Positions 33,350-40,934 of a stretch of DNA of 64,000 nucleotides are shown here, one piece after another. This DNA comes from Siderastrea radians (lineage: Eukaryota; Cnidaria; Anthozoa; Scleractinia; Rhizangiidae), in the NCBI GenBank assembly GCA_964017195.1, contig OZ024894.1:29103825-29167824 (forward strand), given 5' to 3'. The notes beneath the pieces are model-generated. The model did no database searches. It worked only from the letters and a program-made list of their open reading frames with translations, and had not been told where the DNA came from. Position numbers and translations under genes: made by a program. Position 1 is the first letter of the stretch. Each line of letters starts with the position of its first letter.

Positions 33350-33934
33350 TTAGATATTTTTAAAATACCGTTCTAAGAATTTCTCATTCTTTATTGTATC
33401 ATGTATGTCAAACACTTTCAATAGATTAAAATATGATATCCCTTTGTTCATTTCATTCAAAAAGTACAGACAGAAATATCCACATGTTGTTGTATTGATA
33501 TTTTGTATTTGGTTATTTTGATGAAGAAGTGTTAAATTCTTTTTTCTTGCATGATTAACTATTTCTTGAAATGGAGGCAAACCAAATGAATCAAAGTAAT
33601 TGATGACGTTATCTTTCACATATGTGGATACCCAATGGCTACCGCTCATATATGATGGTTCAAGATTGTAAATGAATAGAGCCTGTCTATGATGGTGAGG
33701 AACATTTTCATCTCTTGACAATACATCATTAATTGGGATATTCAGATATTTACACCATTTTATTAAATCATAATTGCTTAATGGGACATTCTTATGGAAT
33801 TTTGGTTTTACAACAGAATGTTTAACAGTGGGACGTTTTTGAAGGGTGAATTTTTCCCTAGTAGAAGACCCTCTCCCTTTTTTTTTTGTTTTTTTTTGTC
33901 CCCATACCGATTGTACCGTCCGGCCAATTTCCAT
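33350..33934 (-). CDS. Adenain-like cysteine protease (Ulp1/C5 fold)
   Basis: Residues from about 49 on form the protease: His100 in GSHWVSTYV, Asp115 in NYFDSFGLP, Gln144, and Cys151 in TTTCGYFCLYFLNEMN. The Gln-to-Cys spacing of seven equals that of adenovirus protease. It would mature virion precursor proteins; candidate QxGG sites are seen in neighbouring proteins. The start is uncertain. The only in-frame ATG (33934) lies inside the upstream gene, and the first about 45 residues are the out-of-frame reading of that gene's end, so the true start may be a lost codon near 33790. No TCTA motif precedes it, so it may be translated from the upstream transcript. Confidence 0.85.
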   Translation of the reverse strand: MEIGRTVQSVWGQKKTKKKGRGSSTREKFTLQKRPTVKHSVVKPKFHKNVPLSNYDLIKWCKYLNIPINDVLSRDENVPHHHRQALFIYNLEPSYMSGSHWVSTYVKDNVINYFDSFGLPPFQEIVNHARKKNLTLLHQNNQIQNINTTTCGYFCLYFLNEMNKGISYFNLLKVFDIHDTIKNEKFLERYFKNI

Positions 33935-34649
33935 AAAAAGGTGGAGTTCTATACATTGGGACTAACAAACCACCATCCTGATTATAATTGGTTGGTTTTG
34001 GTACAGATCTGGGTGGTCTTTGTTCTGGTTGTCCCATCTGAGGGGCACCTTTACCAGTCATCTTCTTTATTGCCTCAATAGCTAAAGGGACTCCAATTGA
34101 TGCAAGAAGAGTACCTAAGAACCCACCTGTTTGTACTTTTGTTGGTTTTATATGAACACCAGAACCGGTTTGTAGAGCATTTAATATATCCTTCTTTTGT
34201 TTGGTTGTTAAAAGATGTTTATATGTTATCAACTGATCGATTTTATTTTGTGGTATGAGGAACCCACCGGTTTGAACACCTTTTCCGGATATCTTCTTAA
34301 CAATCTGAGATGCTCCTTCACTAGCTGCTCCAGCTAAAGCCGACAATCCAAGAGTCTTAGCAATCGTTGGACCAAAAGTTCTTCCAAGCGTCAGAACTGT
34401 AGACAGAAGAGATCCACCTACTTGCTTTCGAATGTTTGTTTTAGAAAGTTTAATGTCCATTCCCTTTTTCAATTTTCTATTTTTTTCCAATCGTTTAACT
34501 ATATTCTGAGGTACGTATAGAGTGTCATTCCCAGATAGAGAGTCCTTCGTGAGCCTTAGAACTATTGTTTCTCTTTTGTGATAAGCTTTACTAAGATTCT
34601 TTTTCTGGTTTGGTGATAAACTAACTTTGATTTCGTATAGTTGTGTCAT
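33858..34649 (-). CDS. Precursor-like virion protein with repeated QxGG cleavage motifs
   Basis: 263 residues in the listed frame. It has a basic N-terminal half, then hydrophobic/amphipathic stretches (GRTFGPTIAKTLGLSALAGA and LGTLLASIGVPLAIEAIKKM). Five Q-x-G-(G/S) sites occur: QVGG (76), QTGG (126), QTGSG (160), QTGG (173) and QDGG (224). These fit the adenovirus protease consensus, so it is probably cut by the neighbouring protease, in the manner of adenoviral pVI or core precursors. The ATG at 34649 has TCTA 11 bases upstream (34661-34664). Near 33880-33895 the gene enters long A-runs, and the -1 frame continues with a Gly/Leu-rich tail ending about 33823. The listed end is therefore probably shifted. 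Confidence 0.7.
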   Translation of the reverse strand: MTQLYEIKVSLSPNQKKNLSKAYHKRETIVLRLTKDSLSGNDTLYVPQNIVKRLEKNRKLKKGMDIKLSKTNIRKQVGGSLLSTVLTLGRTFGPTIAKTLGLSALAGAASEGASQIVKKISGKGVQTGGFLIPQNKIDQLITYKHLLTTKQKKDILNALQTGSGVHIKPTKVQTGGFLGTLLASIGVPLAIEAIKKMTGKGAPQMGQPEQRPPRSVPKPTNYNQDGGLLVPMYRTPPFYGNWPDGTIGMGTKKNKKKRERVFY

Positions 34650-34771
34650 ATAATATATGTTAGATAAATTCCTGTTTTAAAAAACATATTCATTTAAATT
34701 ATATCATTATTAAATTCCTTCTTAAACTATCATCAGCTCATTCAATTTATATCATTGTCAAAAACCTTTAT
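34650..34771. promoter_or_regulatory. Intergenic spacer with TCTA promoter of the precursor gene
   Basis: A short AT-rich gap between the capsid gene and the 263-residue gene. TCTAACATATATTATATG (minus strand) joins the promoter-like motif to the start codon. Confidence 0.55.
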
Positions 34772-35557
34772 TTATACTATCATCAACTCGTTACCAACAG
34801 TCTTAACAACAACCTCACTCTCGTAAAATACAATACTGTGAGCTCGGACATTTGCTGTTGGGGCTACATTAAGACGATAATGGAGAATCAACTGTTTAGG
34901 ATCTCTTGTCACTACCTCCTTTTGAAATGTTAAATCGAAATATGCTAATCCGTACAAACTACTAAAATTTGATACATTAAGTTGTGTCCCAGAATTATAA
35001 TCGTTTTTACGAAATGCATAACTCATGAGATCATTGAATATCCTAATTTTAGAATCTGCATCGTATTCCAACTCTGGGAAAAAAACGTTATTCCCGTATT
35101 CTAAACGACAACTCGAGAGAGAGCTATTAGCGTCAGCAGCATTCAACTTGAAAGTGTCAAACAAATACGGACTTCTCTCGGATTCGTTATCATTTGGTCC
35201 ATCTGTTCGTTGGAGATAAATAAAAACATGTTTAACGTTGTCGATAGCCGGGCTGATTTGAAACATATTCTGAATAGCTCTGGTATTTGCTGACTGATTG
35301 TAGAGATCTCGCATATATGTCCAGGTTGTTGGCTTAAGAAAATCTGAAACGAAATTACTATACATGCTGTCTTTTGGGATTAATCTAGGGAGCCAAAGAT
35401 ACAATCTCTTCACTACAACACGACCAGCGTCTGTGCCATTTGCCATGTGAATCAGTTCACTATCTTCGTTCAATGTTAATTCAATCGTGAGCTGCATTGG
35501 GGGCAACATTTTGTTTTCTAATTTTTGAAAAAAGCTGTATCGGTTCAACGGTATCAT
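34772..35557 (-). CDS. Major capsid protein, C-terminal jelly-roll part
   Basis: 261 residues starting MIPLNRYSFFQKL and including PPMQLTIELTLNEDSEL, LYLWLPRLIP, LQRTDGPNDNE, and a C-terminal LHYRLNVAP...SIVFYESEVVV. The IPL...F....LPPMQ(L) entry to the second jelly roll is typical of Polinton/adintovirus double-jelly-roll capsid proteins. The frame remains open upstream of this ATG (KSINE before it). This shows that the split from the N-terminal part (35554-36063) is a -1 frame break rather than two genes. With it, the total of about 430 residues is plausible for a double-jelly-roll capsid protein. No slippery heptamer is seen at the break (about 35570-35600). Confidence 0.75.
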   Translation of the reverse strand: MIPLNRYSFFQKLENKMLPPMQLTIELTLNEDSELIHMANGTDAGRVVVKRLYLWLPRLIPKDSMYSNFVSDFLKPTTWTYMRDLYNQSANTRAIQNMFQISPAIDNVKHVFIYLQRTDGPNDNESERSPYLFDTFKLNAADANSSLSSCRLEYGNNVFFPELEYDADSKIRIFNDLMSYAFRKNDYNSGTQLNVSNFSSLYGLAYFDLTFQKEVVTRDPKQLILHYRLNVAPTANVRAHSIVFYESEVVVKTVGNELMIV

Positions 35558-36063
35558 CTCGTTAATCGATTTAGCTCCTCCGCCGCCGTAATATTCTGAT
35601 GAGCCTGGGTTAAAATACGACGGGCCTCGAATCCTAAGTTGGTATTAGCTGTTGTTCCATCAGTATCAAGATACCAGAATGAATTCTTTCCAACAGATCG
35701 ACTGTAGTCATCACTGTATTCTAGGAGATTTTTAACATTCGTTATTCGATGTAAATTATCACTCTCGTAAACAATCTTACCAGAAGATTTAATAACCATA
35801 TGTCTGATTAGACTGTGAGATCCGTTTATCATAGTGATGCGACCCGCTGCAGCATATCCAACACCATCTGCCTTTTTTTGAAGCTCTTTGGTTACTTCGA
35901 AATACCCATTGAAGAAATCAAAAAACGTAGATCGATCATTGATTGTGAATCTATAACCTGTTTTTTTCTGACTCTGATTGTTAGCAGGCTGTTCAATTAC
36001 ATTATCCAAATGAAATCTCACATATTCGTATCTTTGAAGATTGTCATCTGTTCTGAAACTCAT
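35554..36063 (-). CDS. Major capsid protein, N-terminal jelly-roll part
   Basis: 169 residues from ATG at 36063, with TCTA 14 bases upstream (36078-36081). Visible blocks are RYEYVRFHLDNVIEQP, FFDFFNGYFEV, INGSHSLIRHMVIKSSGKIV and SFWYLDTDG. They form the first jelly roll of a Polinton-type capsid protein. The frame stops with TGA in an ATGA overlap with the next frame, but the next frame is open well upstream of that ATG. The overlap is thus coincidental and the gene is broken by a one-base shift. Confidence 0.7.
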   Translation of the reverse strand: MSFRTDDNLQRYEYVRFHLDNVIEQPANNQSQKKTGYRFTINDRSTFFDFFNGYFEVTKELQKKADGVGYAAAGRITMINGSHSLIRHMVIKSSGKIVYESDNLHRITNVKNLLEYSDDYSRSVGKNSFWYLDTDGTTANTNLGFEARRILTQAHQNITAAEELNRLTR

Positions 36064-36088
36064 TTATATGAGTAGTTTAGATAAAAAT

Positions 36089-36463
36089 TCACCTTTTTGA
36101 AAAACCATTTCCACTTATCAGTCTATTCAGAATTGTGTTGTAATCTTCTTCTTGTTTTGGTTTAGTAGGTTTGGTTGGTTTCATGGTTTTATTCATTGAT
36201 TGTTTAGTTGAACCGTGTAATTTTCTCATAATAAGCTCTCCGCTTTTTTCAGCTGCTTTTTTTCCCAGTTTGTCTCCAGCATGTGAAATACCAGATTCAA
36301 GCGCTTTTTTGGCAAAAGGTTTTAAAACTATTTCTGGAACTTTACTTAACACCCTTCCAACCGGTTTGAAAATGTTGTCAACAATGATCCCAGATCCTTT
36401 ATGTTCATAAACAAATCGTCCAAGTTTTGGATGATAAATACGCTTGTATTCATACGACGACAT
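36089..36463 (-). CDS. Small basic virion-type protein
   Basis: 124 residues from ATG at 36463 (MSSYEYKRIYHPKLGRFVYE). The in-frame codon at 36472 is TTG and is not needed. TCTA lies 14 bases upstream (36478-36481). There is a hydrophobic/amphipathic middle (FKPVGRVLSKVPEIVLKPFA), a Lys/Pro/Thr-rich linker and a C-terminal helix (YNTILNRLISGNG). It lies in the capsid gene block between the penton-like and capsid genes, so a minor structural role is inferred. I do not recognise the family with confidence. Confidence 0.6.
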   Translation of the reverse strand: MSSYEYKRIYHPKLGRFVYEHKGSGIIVDNIFKPVGRVLSKVPEIVLKPFAKKALESGISHAGDKLGKKAAEKSGELIMRKLHGSTKQSMNKTMKPTKPTKPKQEEDYNTILNRLISGNGFSKR

Positions 36464-36481
36464 ATATAACAATTAGTTAGA

Positions 36482-37243
36482 TTAATCTCTCTTCTCTCTT
36501 AAAATCAAACTGAATGAAGTGTCACTATGATTAAGATCTATGATTCTTCGTTTACCGTCGGTGATATAAATCCGAATTTTATTAATCATATTTTTATTGA
36601 CAGGATTGAACTGTACTCGTCTTGGCTCTTGTGTGAAACTGTAACTCGGGGTGAGAGTTGAGGTACTGAAACTATATATAATATCCGTTTCATCACCATC
36701 AACTAGACTTTCGGATATGAGGTCACTATGAATATTGAGGATTTCTCTGTCTTGAGAGAGATTAGGAATGTAATCTCCAACGTTTTCACTACTAGTTAGT
36801 ATTTTTTTATTGAAACCAATAAGATCATTAAAATTACTTTGAGTCAGATCTAATCTGTAATTTGAGGCAAGTGTTATTATTGTCCTAAATATCGTGTCGT
36901 CAAACTCGAGAGTGATAGGATATTGGGGGTTGGATGAGGTCCCTGTTTTTGTTCGTTCTTTGATTAAATTGTCAAAATCAACGTAATTCCAGACTCCTGG
37001 GTTAAATATAATTTCCGTCCAATTAGCACCACTATCAGACGAATATCTTATTTTCTGATTATTTAGTTCTTTTGTCACATTAAACCAAGTAAATGACATC
37101 GAAATGATTCGGTCGAGGCCGATTTCATATTGTCTGCTCGGATTGAGTATTATCGGGTTGATGTATTTGATTGTAAAATCACCTGGCTTATTACCATTTT
37201 GGTTTTTTACTGTATGGGATGATAAGATAAGTTGTCTATCCAT
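36482..37243 (-). CDS. Minor capsid (penton-like) single jelly-roll protein
   Basis: 253 residues from ATG at 37243. Blocks are LSSHTVKNQNGNKPGDFTIK, YEIGLDRIISMSFTWFNV, LDLTQSNFNDLIGF and, near the end, INKIRIYITDGKRRIIDLNH. A C-terminal IRIYITDG...DL...L.LR pattern is typical of the minor capsid/penton proteins of Polinton-like elements, which fill capsid vertices. The upstream motif is TGTAAAC rather than TCTAAAC, 13 bases before the ATG, shared with the gene at 38243. The frame is intact. Confidence 0.7.
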   Translation of the reverse strand: MDRQLILSSHTVKNQNGNKPGDFTIKYINPIILNPSRQYEIGLDRIISMSFTWFNVTKELNNQKIRYSSDSGANWTEIIFNPGVWNYVDFDNLIKERTKTGTSSNPQYPITLEFDDTIFRTIITLASNYRLDLTQSNFNDLIGFNKKILTSSENVGDYIPNLSQDREILNIHSDLISESLVDGDETDIIYSFSTSTLTPSYSFTQEPRRVQFNPVNKNMINKIRIYITDGKRRIIDLNHSDTSFSLILREKRD

Positions 37244-37250
37244 TATATGA

Positions 37251-37703
37251 TTAGTTTACATTAAAATAGTTTCTGTATATTTTGTTATATTGCGGCCTGT
37301 TCAAAATAGAGTTTTTCAACAAGATGTCGAGAAGTGCAACACCTGTGTTTCTTAGCTCTATGCTATTATTACCGGCAATCATCGATCCGATAATCAGTTC
37401 AAGTTTTTTAATCATTTCTGTCGGATTGTTGAAAAACTGGACTTGTCCACCTCTTTTTATTTTTTTCTTCAAACCAGATCCTTTAATATTTTTTAATCTT
37501 TGATTGTTGTAATCGATATAATCAGTAAGAACCTTTCTTGTATCTTGAATAATTTTTCTTCGATATTGAGCCTCAGCTCCAGTGATTGAACCACTATTTA
37601 ATTTTTTAGTGATATCAGTCGAATAGCCACTTAGTTGTTTCCGTTTCTCTTTAGCCTTTTTAAGGGCGTTGGTAAGATAAGATTTCCTCTTTGTGTCATT
37701 CAT
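37251..37703 (-). CDS. Conserved viral protein with helical C-terminus
   Basis: 150 residues. It has a very basic, coiled N-terminal half (LKKAKEKRKQLSGY), IKGSGLKKKIKRGGQVQFF in the middle (a possible IxGS-G protease site at about 93-97), and a helical C-terminal domain (EMIKKLELIIGSMIAGN, LDILLKNSILNRPQYNKIYRN). Its position next to the penton-like gene, separated by 7 bases, suggests a virion protein. No TCTA is seen before its ATG, so it may be read from the transcript of the gene at 38243. Function unknown. Confidence 0.6.
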   Translation of the reverse strand: MNDTKRKSYLTNALKKAKEKRKQLSGYSTDITKKLNSGSITGAEAQYRRKIIQDTRKVLTDYIDYNNQRLKNIKGSGLKKKIKRGGQVQFFNNPTEMIKKLELIIGSMIAGNNSIELRNTGVALLDILLKNSILNRPQYNKIYRNYFNVN

Positions 37704-37754
37704 ATCTTCTTGTTGAAGTCGTAATTCAATATCATCATAGTTAGGAATTTGAAG

Positions 37755-38243
37755 TTAATCCAAAACTTGGTTAATTGCATCCTCCTCGAGAATGTTATAA
37801 TCAGGTCCTTCTTCTTCGTATTCAGGTGGAAGATCTTCAGGTTCATACATAAATGCTGGATCTATATACATTTGTTTTTCACCTGATGCTAAATCCTTAA
37901 GGACATCTTCATAACTTGGAGGTTTTGGAACCAATTGTTTGTCATTTTGTGGTAGAACTTGATCATCAAATAGATCTTCCAATCCATAATCAGGCACTTC
38001 ATCATCAATAGCTATTCCATAATCTGGAACAGGTCGCTTTTTCTTTGGTAATCTTCTCAATGGCATTTTTGGAGATGTGAGTTCCTTTAATCCTGATGTT
38101 ATAGGTTTGAAAAGTTTCTCTGCCTCGACTTCACCCATTTGATCAGATATCTTTTTTTGTTTTATTGTCTCTCTTACTGTGTTAATCTTTTTACCAAGCT
38201 CGGATCGTTTCTCAGCCATTTCTTTCCATTTGAGTAAACTCAT
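37755..38243 (-). CDS. PPxY late-domain virion protein
   Basis: 162 residues from ATG at 38243. It has a basic coiled N-terminus (WKEMAEKRSELGKKINTVRE) and an acidic, Pro/Tyr-rich C-terminal half with PDYGIAIDDEVPDYGLEDLFDD, then PKPPSYEDVLKDLASGE and PPEYEEEGPDYN. The PPSY and PPEY sites match PPxY late domains that recruit host Nedd4-type ubiquitin ligases; adenovirus protein VI carries a PPSY motif with that role. A trafficking or escape role is inferred. The gene is divergently transcribed from the ATPase, with a TGTAAAC motif 13 bases before the start. Confidence 0.65.
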   Translation of the reverse strand: MSLLKWKEMAEKRSELGKKINTVRETIKQKKISDQMGEVEAEKLFKPITSGLKELTSPKMPLRRLPKKKRPVPDYGIAIDDEVPDYGLEDLFDDQVLPQNDKQLVPKPPSYEDVLKDLASGEKQMYIDPAFMYEPEDLPPEYEEEGPDYNILEEDAINQVLD

Positions 38244-38371
38244 TATATCATTTGTTTACATAAAATTTCGTATTTTGTTCGGAAAAATTAGGGTTATCAT
38301 ATATAAAAACGCTCGCATAGCGTGTCGCATAGCGTGTCGCCATGCGATAAAATTGTATAACATAATACCAT
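38244..38371. promoter_or_regulatory. Divergent promoter region with 12-bp GC-rich tandem repeat
   Basis: The gap separates the minus-strand capsid block from the plus-strand ATPase/fibre block. CGCATAGCGTGT occurs twice in tandem at 38314-38337, followed by CGCCATGCG. This is a GC-rich island with short internal palindromes in AT-rich DNA. It could be a regulatory or origin-type site. The ATPase ATG has no TCTA in the preceding 30 bases. Confidence 0.45.
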
Positions 38372-39013
38372 ATGAAGAGTCAAAATTACGACATTCAAGA
38401 TGATGAAAATGACGATTTTGTTCAATTAAAGAGTTTCATGCCAAACCGATGTTTCAGGATGCTTATTTGTGCTCCCTCTGGTGGTGGTAAGACTAACCTT
38501 TTACTTGATATGATATATAGGCTATTGTTCTTTGACAAGATATACCTTTACGCTCGAAATCTCTCCCAAAGCAAATATAAGCACCTGTTTAAATCTTTCG
38601 AACCAATATCAAAAGAGGTCGGTTATGACGTGATAGAAGCAAGTAACGATGACATCATCCCTTTAACAGATTTGTCTGATGAAAACCAAAAATTAGTCAT
38701 ATTTGATGATTATTTGAATACAGGTAAGAAAAATGACGAACGGATACGTGACTACTTTACCAATTCTAGAAACAAAAATTGTTGTTGTATATATTTGAGT
38801 CAAAGCTATTACGGAACCGATAAAGCAATAAGACTGAATAGTTCACATTTTTGTGTTTTTGATTTTCCTTCCCAAAACGAGCAATCGATGATTTGCCGAG
38901 AACTGAACATAAATAAATCAGATTATCAGAAAGCTACTAAGGATCCATATAGTTTTTTGTATGTTGATAAGGTCAAAAAAAAGGTAGCGCGAAATTTCGA
39001 CGAAAAAATCTAA
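38372..39013 (+). CDS. A32/FtsK-like genome-packaging ATPase
   Basis: 213 residues. Walker A APSGGGKT (34-41), Walker B LVIFDDY (108-114), and a downstream YLSQSYYGTDKAIR block (from about 141) are those of the packaging ATPases of Polintons, virophages and large DNA viruses. It would drive DNA into the capsid. The frame is intact. Its stop codon TAA lies inside the TCTAAAC motif that precedes the next gene, so the promoter overlaps the gene end. Confidence 0.85.
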   Translation: MKSQNYDIQDDENDDFVQLKSFMPNRCFRMLICAPSGGGKTNLLLDMIYRLLFFDKIYLYARNLSQSKYKHLFKSFEPISKEVGYDVIEASNDDIIPLTDLSDENQKLVIFDDYLNTGKKNDERIRDYFTNSRNKNCCCIYLSQSYYGTDKAIRLNSSHFCVFDFPSQNEQSMICRELNINKSDYQKATKDPYSFLYVDKVKKKVARNFDEKI

Positions 39014-39024
39014 ACTAATATTAT

Positions 39025-39366
39025 ATGAGTTATACAAACGGTATTCTCAATCATGTTGATTCTCAAGGACAAGGTCAGATAGGCCCTAGAGGGTTGCCTG
39101 GGTTACCTGGTCCTAAAGGCGATAAAGGCGATAAAGGTGATAAAGGCAACAAAGGCGACAAAGGCGACAAAGGTGATCGTGGACCTCAGGGTAGTGCCAG
39201 CGGTTCTGCTGATATTGACATGCAAAATAAGTACAGTATCTTGCGATTGAAAAGCAACCCATATCCTGTCCGCGGCGATTTGACGAAGGCAATAAGCTAT
39301 CAAGATATGAGAAATATCTTTCTTTCAAAAAAGAGGGTGGACAAATGGAAGCAAATATTGATATGA
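39025..39366 (+). CDS. Collagen-like N-terminal part of the fibre gene
   Basis: 113 residues. After about 19 residues come about 13 Gly-x-y triplets (GPRGLPGLPGPKGDKGDKGD and on to GPQG), a collagen-like triple-helix segment. Then comes SADIDMQNKYSILRLKSNPYP, already one copy of the shaft repeat seen in the following frame. TCTA lies 12 bases before the ATG (39009-39012). The frame ends just inside the next one. The slippery heptamer AAAAAAG at 39327-39333, in phase (A AAA AAG), would carry ribosomes to the -1 frame at 39345. The two are probably one fibre protein. Confidence 0.7.
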   Translation: MSYTNGILNHVDSQGQGQIGPRGLPGLPGPKGDKGDKGDKGNKGDKGDKGDRGPQGSASGSADIDMQNKYSILRLKSNPYPVRGDLTKAISYQDMRNIFLSKKRVDKWKQILI

Positions 39367-40670
39367 ATAATAATACAATTTTCAATGTGAAAGACCCAAC
39401 ACAAGCAGATCAAGCCACAAACAAAAAGTATGTCGAAAATCAGCTTGAAAAAAAACTGGATAAAGGATCTGATATTGATATGAAAAATAAATCAATTACC
39501 AATCTTAAATTACCATCAAACCAAAAAGACGCAACAAACGTTGAGTTTGTCAATAAAAGACTTAGTGAAACACAAAAAAATTATCTCAAATTGGATGGTT
39601 CTGCCAATATGACTGGAGACTTAAATTTAAATAACAATAAAATTGTTAACTTACAAACCGATTCAAAAAATTCGAAATCCGCAGTTAATGTTGAGTTAAT
39701 GGAAAATAAAATAACAGATTTGAGAAATCTTGTCACTCAAAAAATTCATGAATCTCAGATTATTAATTCAGGACAAAAAAAAGACGCCTTCAGATACTTG
39801 ATGGAAGACACTGATGAATCTTCGAGTGAAAACAATATCGAGGTTTTGGGTATTGTTGATTTTTCCAATTCTCCACATCAAATTAATAAAAAAGCTTACC
39901 AACTTAAACTCTTGTTTGAAAAAAGCTCACCCAACCAGTACCAGTCACGCCTCGGTTTTAACCTTTTTAAACTTCCAGTCGGTTACTATACTTTGGTAGT
40001 TGAATGGTTTCCGCCGGAAATGAGTGAGTTGAGTGTGGCAGTGCAAGGCACTACGATTTCAATTTCTAATTATGCAACAAAAACATTCGAAAACTACACC
40101 AAAACAGTTATCAATTTTCACCGATGGGGTAGCTCACCTCCACAATTTATTTATCTCGATCTACACGGTACAGTTACTTTTCCATCACTTTTAACAACTG
40201 GACATCTTATTGTTTATGGTGTAAAAGAAACAATTTCAAACGTTGACCCAAGTGTCTATGACACCGCTTTTGTAATTGAGAATGGAAAAATGGTGATGGA
40301 AACAGATTTATCTTTAAACGGACATCGTTTGCGTGGCTCCGTTCATTATATACATGGGTATTTAAATACGAAAAATGGAAACACAGTTTTATTAAATGGT
40401 TGTGACAAAATAATCATTCCAAATTATAGCCACATATTAGCTATAACAGTGCTCTATTTTAAGGTTAAAAGTCAATATACGCCTATTTCTTTAAAAGTAA
40501 AACACAGTGACCATTTAACTCAATTAATCACTTACACTTCAACCAAAGCATCTCGAACACAGACAATAAGTATTAATTTAATACTGGCTTTTGGTCATTT
40601 GGCAGTGGAACTGGGTTCAGTTGTAAAAAATGAAGAACTCTTACTATTGATTGAATATAGAGTGCCATAG
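39345..40670 (+). CDS. Fibre-like attachment protein, shaft repeats and head
   Basis: 441 residues in the -1 frame relative to the collagen-like part. Shaft repeats of the form (D)I-D-M-N-N-x-I-x-N-(V/L)...-D-A-T-N-x-x-(F/Y)-V occur at about residues 5-30, 44-69 and 92-119, as in trimeric viral and phage fibres. A long beta-rich C-terminal region follows: KLPVGYYTLVVEWFPPEMSE, FHRWGSSPPQFIYLDLHGT, YDTAFVIENGKMVMETDL, LLNGCDKIIIPN. The last part probably forms the receptor-binding head. Host-range function is inferred. The first ATG of this frame is at 39345, but the frame is open upstream to the slippery site. Confidence 0.7.
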   Translation: MEANIDMNNNTIFNVKDPTQADQATNKKYVENQLEKKLDKGSDIDMKNKSITNLKLPSNQKDATNVEFVNKRLSETQKNYLKLDGSANMTGDLNLNNNKIVNLQTDSKNSKSAVNVELMENKITDLRNLVTQKIHESQIINSGQKKDAFRYLMEDTDESSSENNIEVLGIVDFSNSPHQINKKAYQLKLLFEKSSPNQYQSRLGFNLFKLPVGYYTLVVEWFPPEMSELSVAVQGTTISISNYATKTFENYTKTVINFHRWGSSPPQFIYLDLHGTVTFPSLLTTGHLIVYGVKETISNVDPSVYDTAFVIENGKMVMETDLSLNGHRLRGSVHYIHGYLNTKNGNTVLLNGCDKIIIPNYSHILAITVLYFKVKSQYTPISLKVKHSDHLTQLITYTSTKASRTQTISINLILAFGHLAVELGSVVKNEELLLLIEYRVP

Positions 40671-40808
40671 ATATTTTTACGTTTATTATATAGCACAATG
40701 CAGGATATCCATCTGATTGGAGCATGGAATGCTTTTTAGAATATATTATTATCCCAAAAGAAATAATGAGGATTCCGAAGAAGATAATGAATAATCTAAC
40801 TAATATAT

Positions 40809-40931
40809 ATGAGAACAGCTATTTTAATTAATGAAATTCTTGAAAGCATTGACAGATTGAAAAAAAACATCAGAACATTATACTCCAGTATCAAGAAGTC
40901 GTTCAAAAAGAAGAAAAATATAACAATATAA
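40809..40931 (+). CDS. 40-residue basic viral peptide
   Basis: ATG at 40809 follows TCTAACTAATATATATG exactly in the style of the other viral starts (10-base spacer). The peptide MRTAILINEILESIDRLKKN continues to a Lys-rich end (KKSFKKKKNITI). It is an amphipathic helix plus basic tail, perhaps virion or membrane active. It ends 3 bases before the next start at 40935, so the two genes may be co-transcribed. Before it, a 21-codon frame near 40728-40793 is too short to call. Confidence 0.45.
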   Translation: MRTAILINEILESIDRLKKNIRTLYSSIKKSFKKKKNITI

Positions 40932-40934
40932 TAT

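Noticed and set aside
35554..35557. ATGA overlap read as translational coupling of two capsid genes
   Set aside because: The second frame is open upstream of that ATG and the two parts are halves of one double-jelly-roll protein, so a frame break explains it better.
39103..39385. Antisense frames over the collagen-like repeat
   Set aside because: Shadows of the Gly-x-y repeat; no upstream motif and opposite to the real gene.
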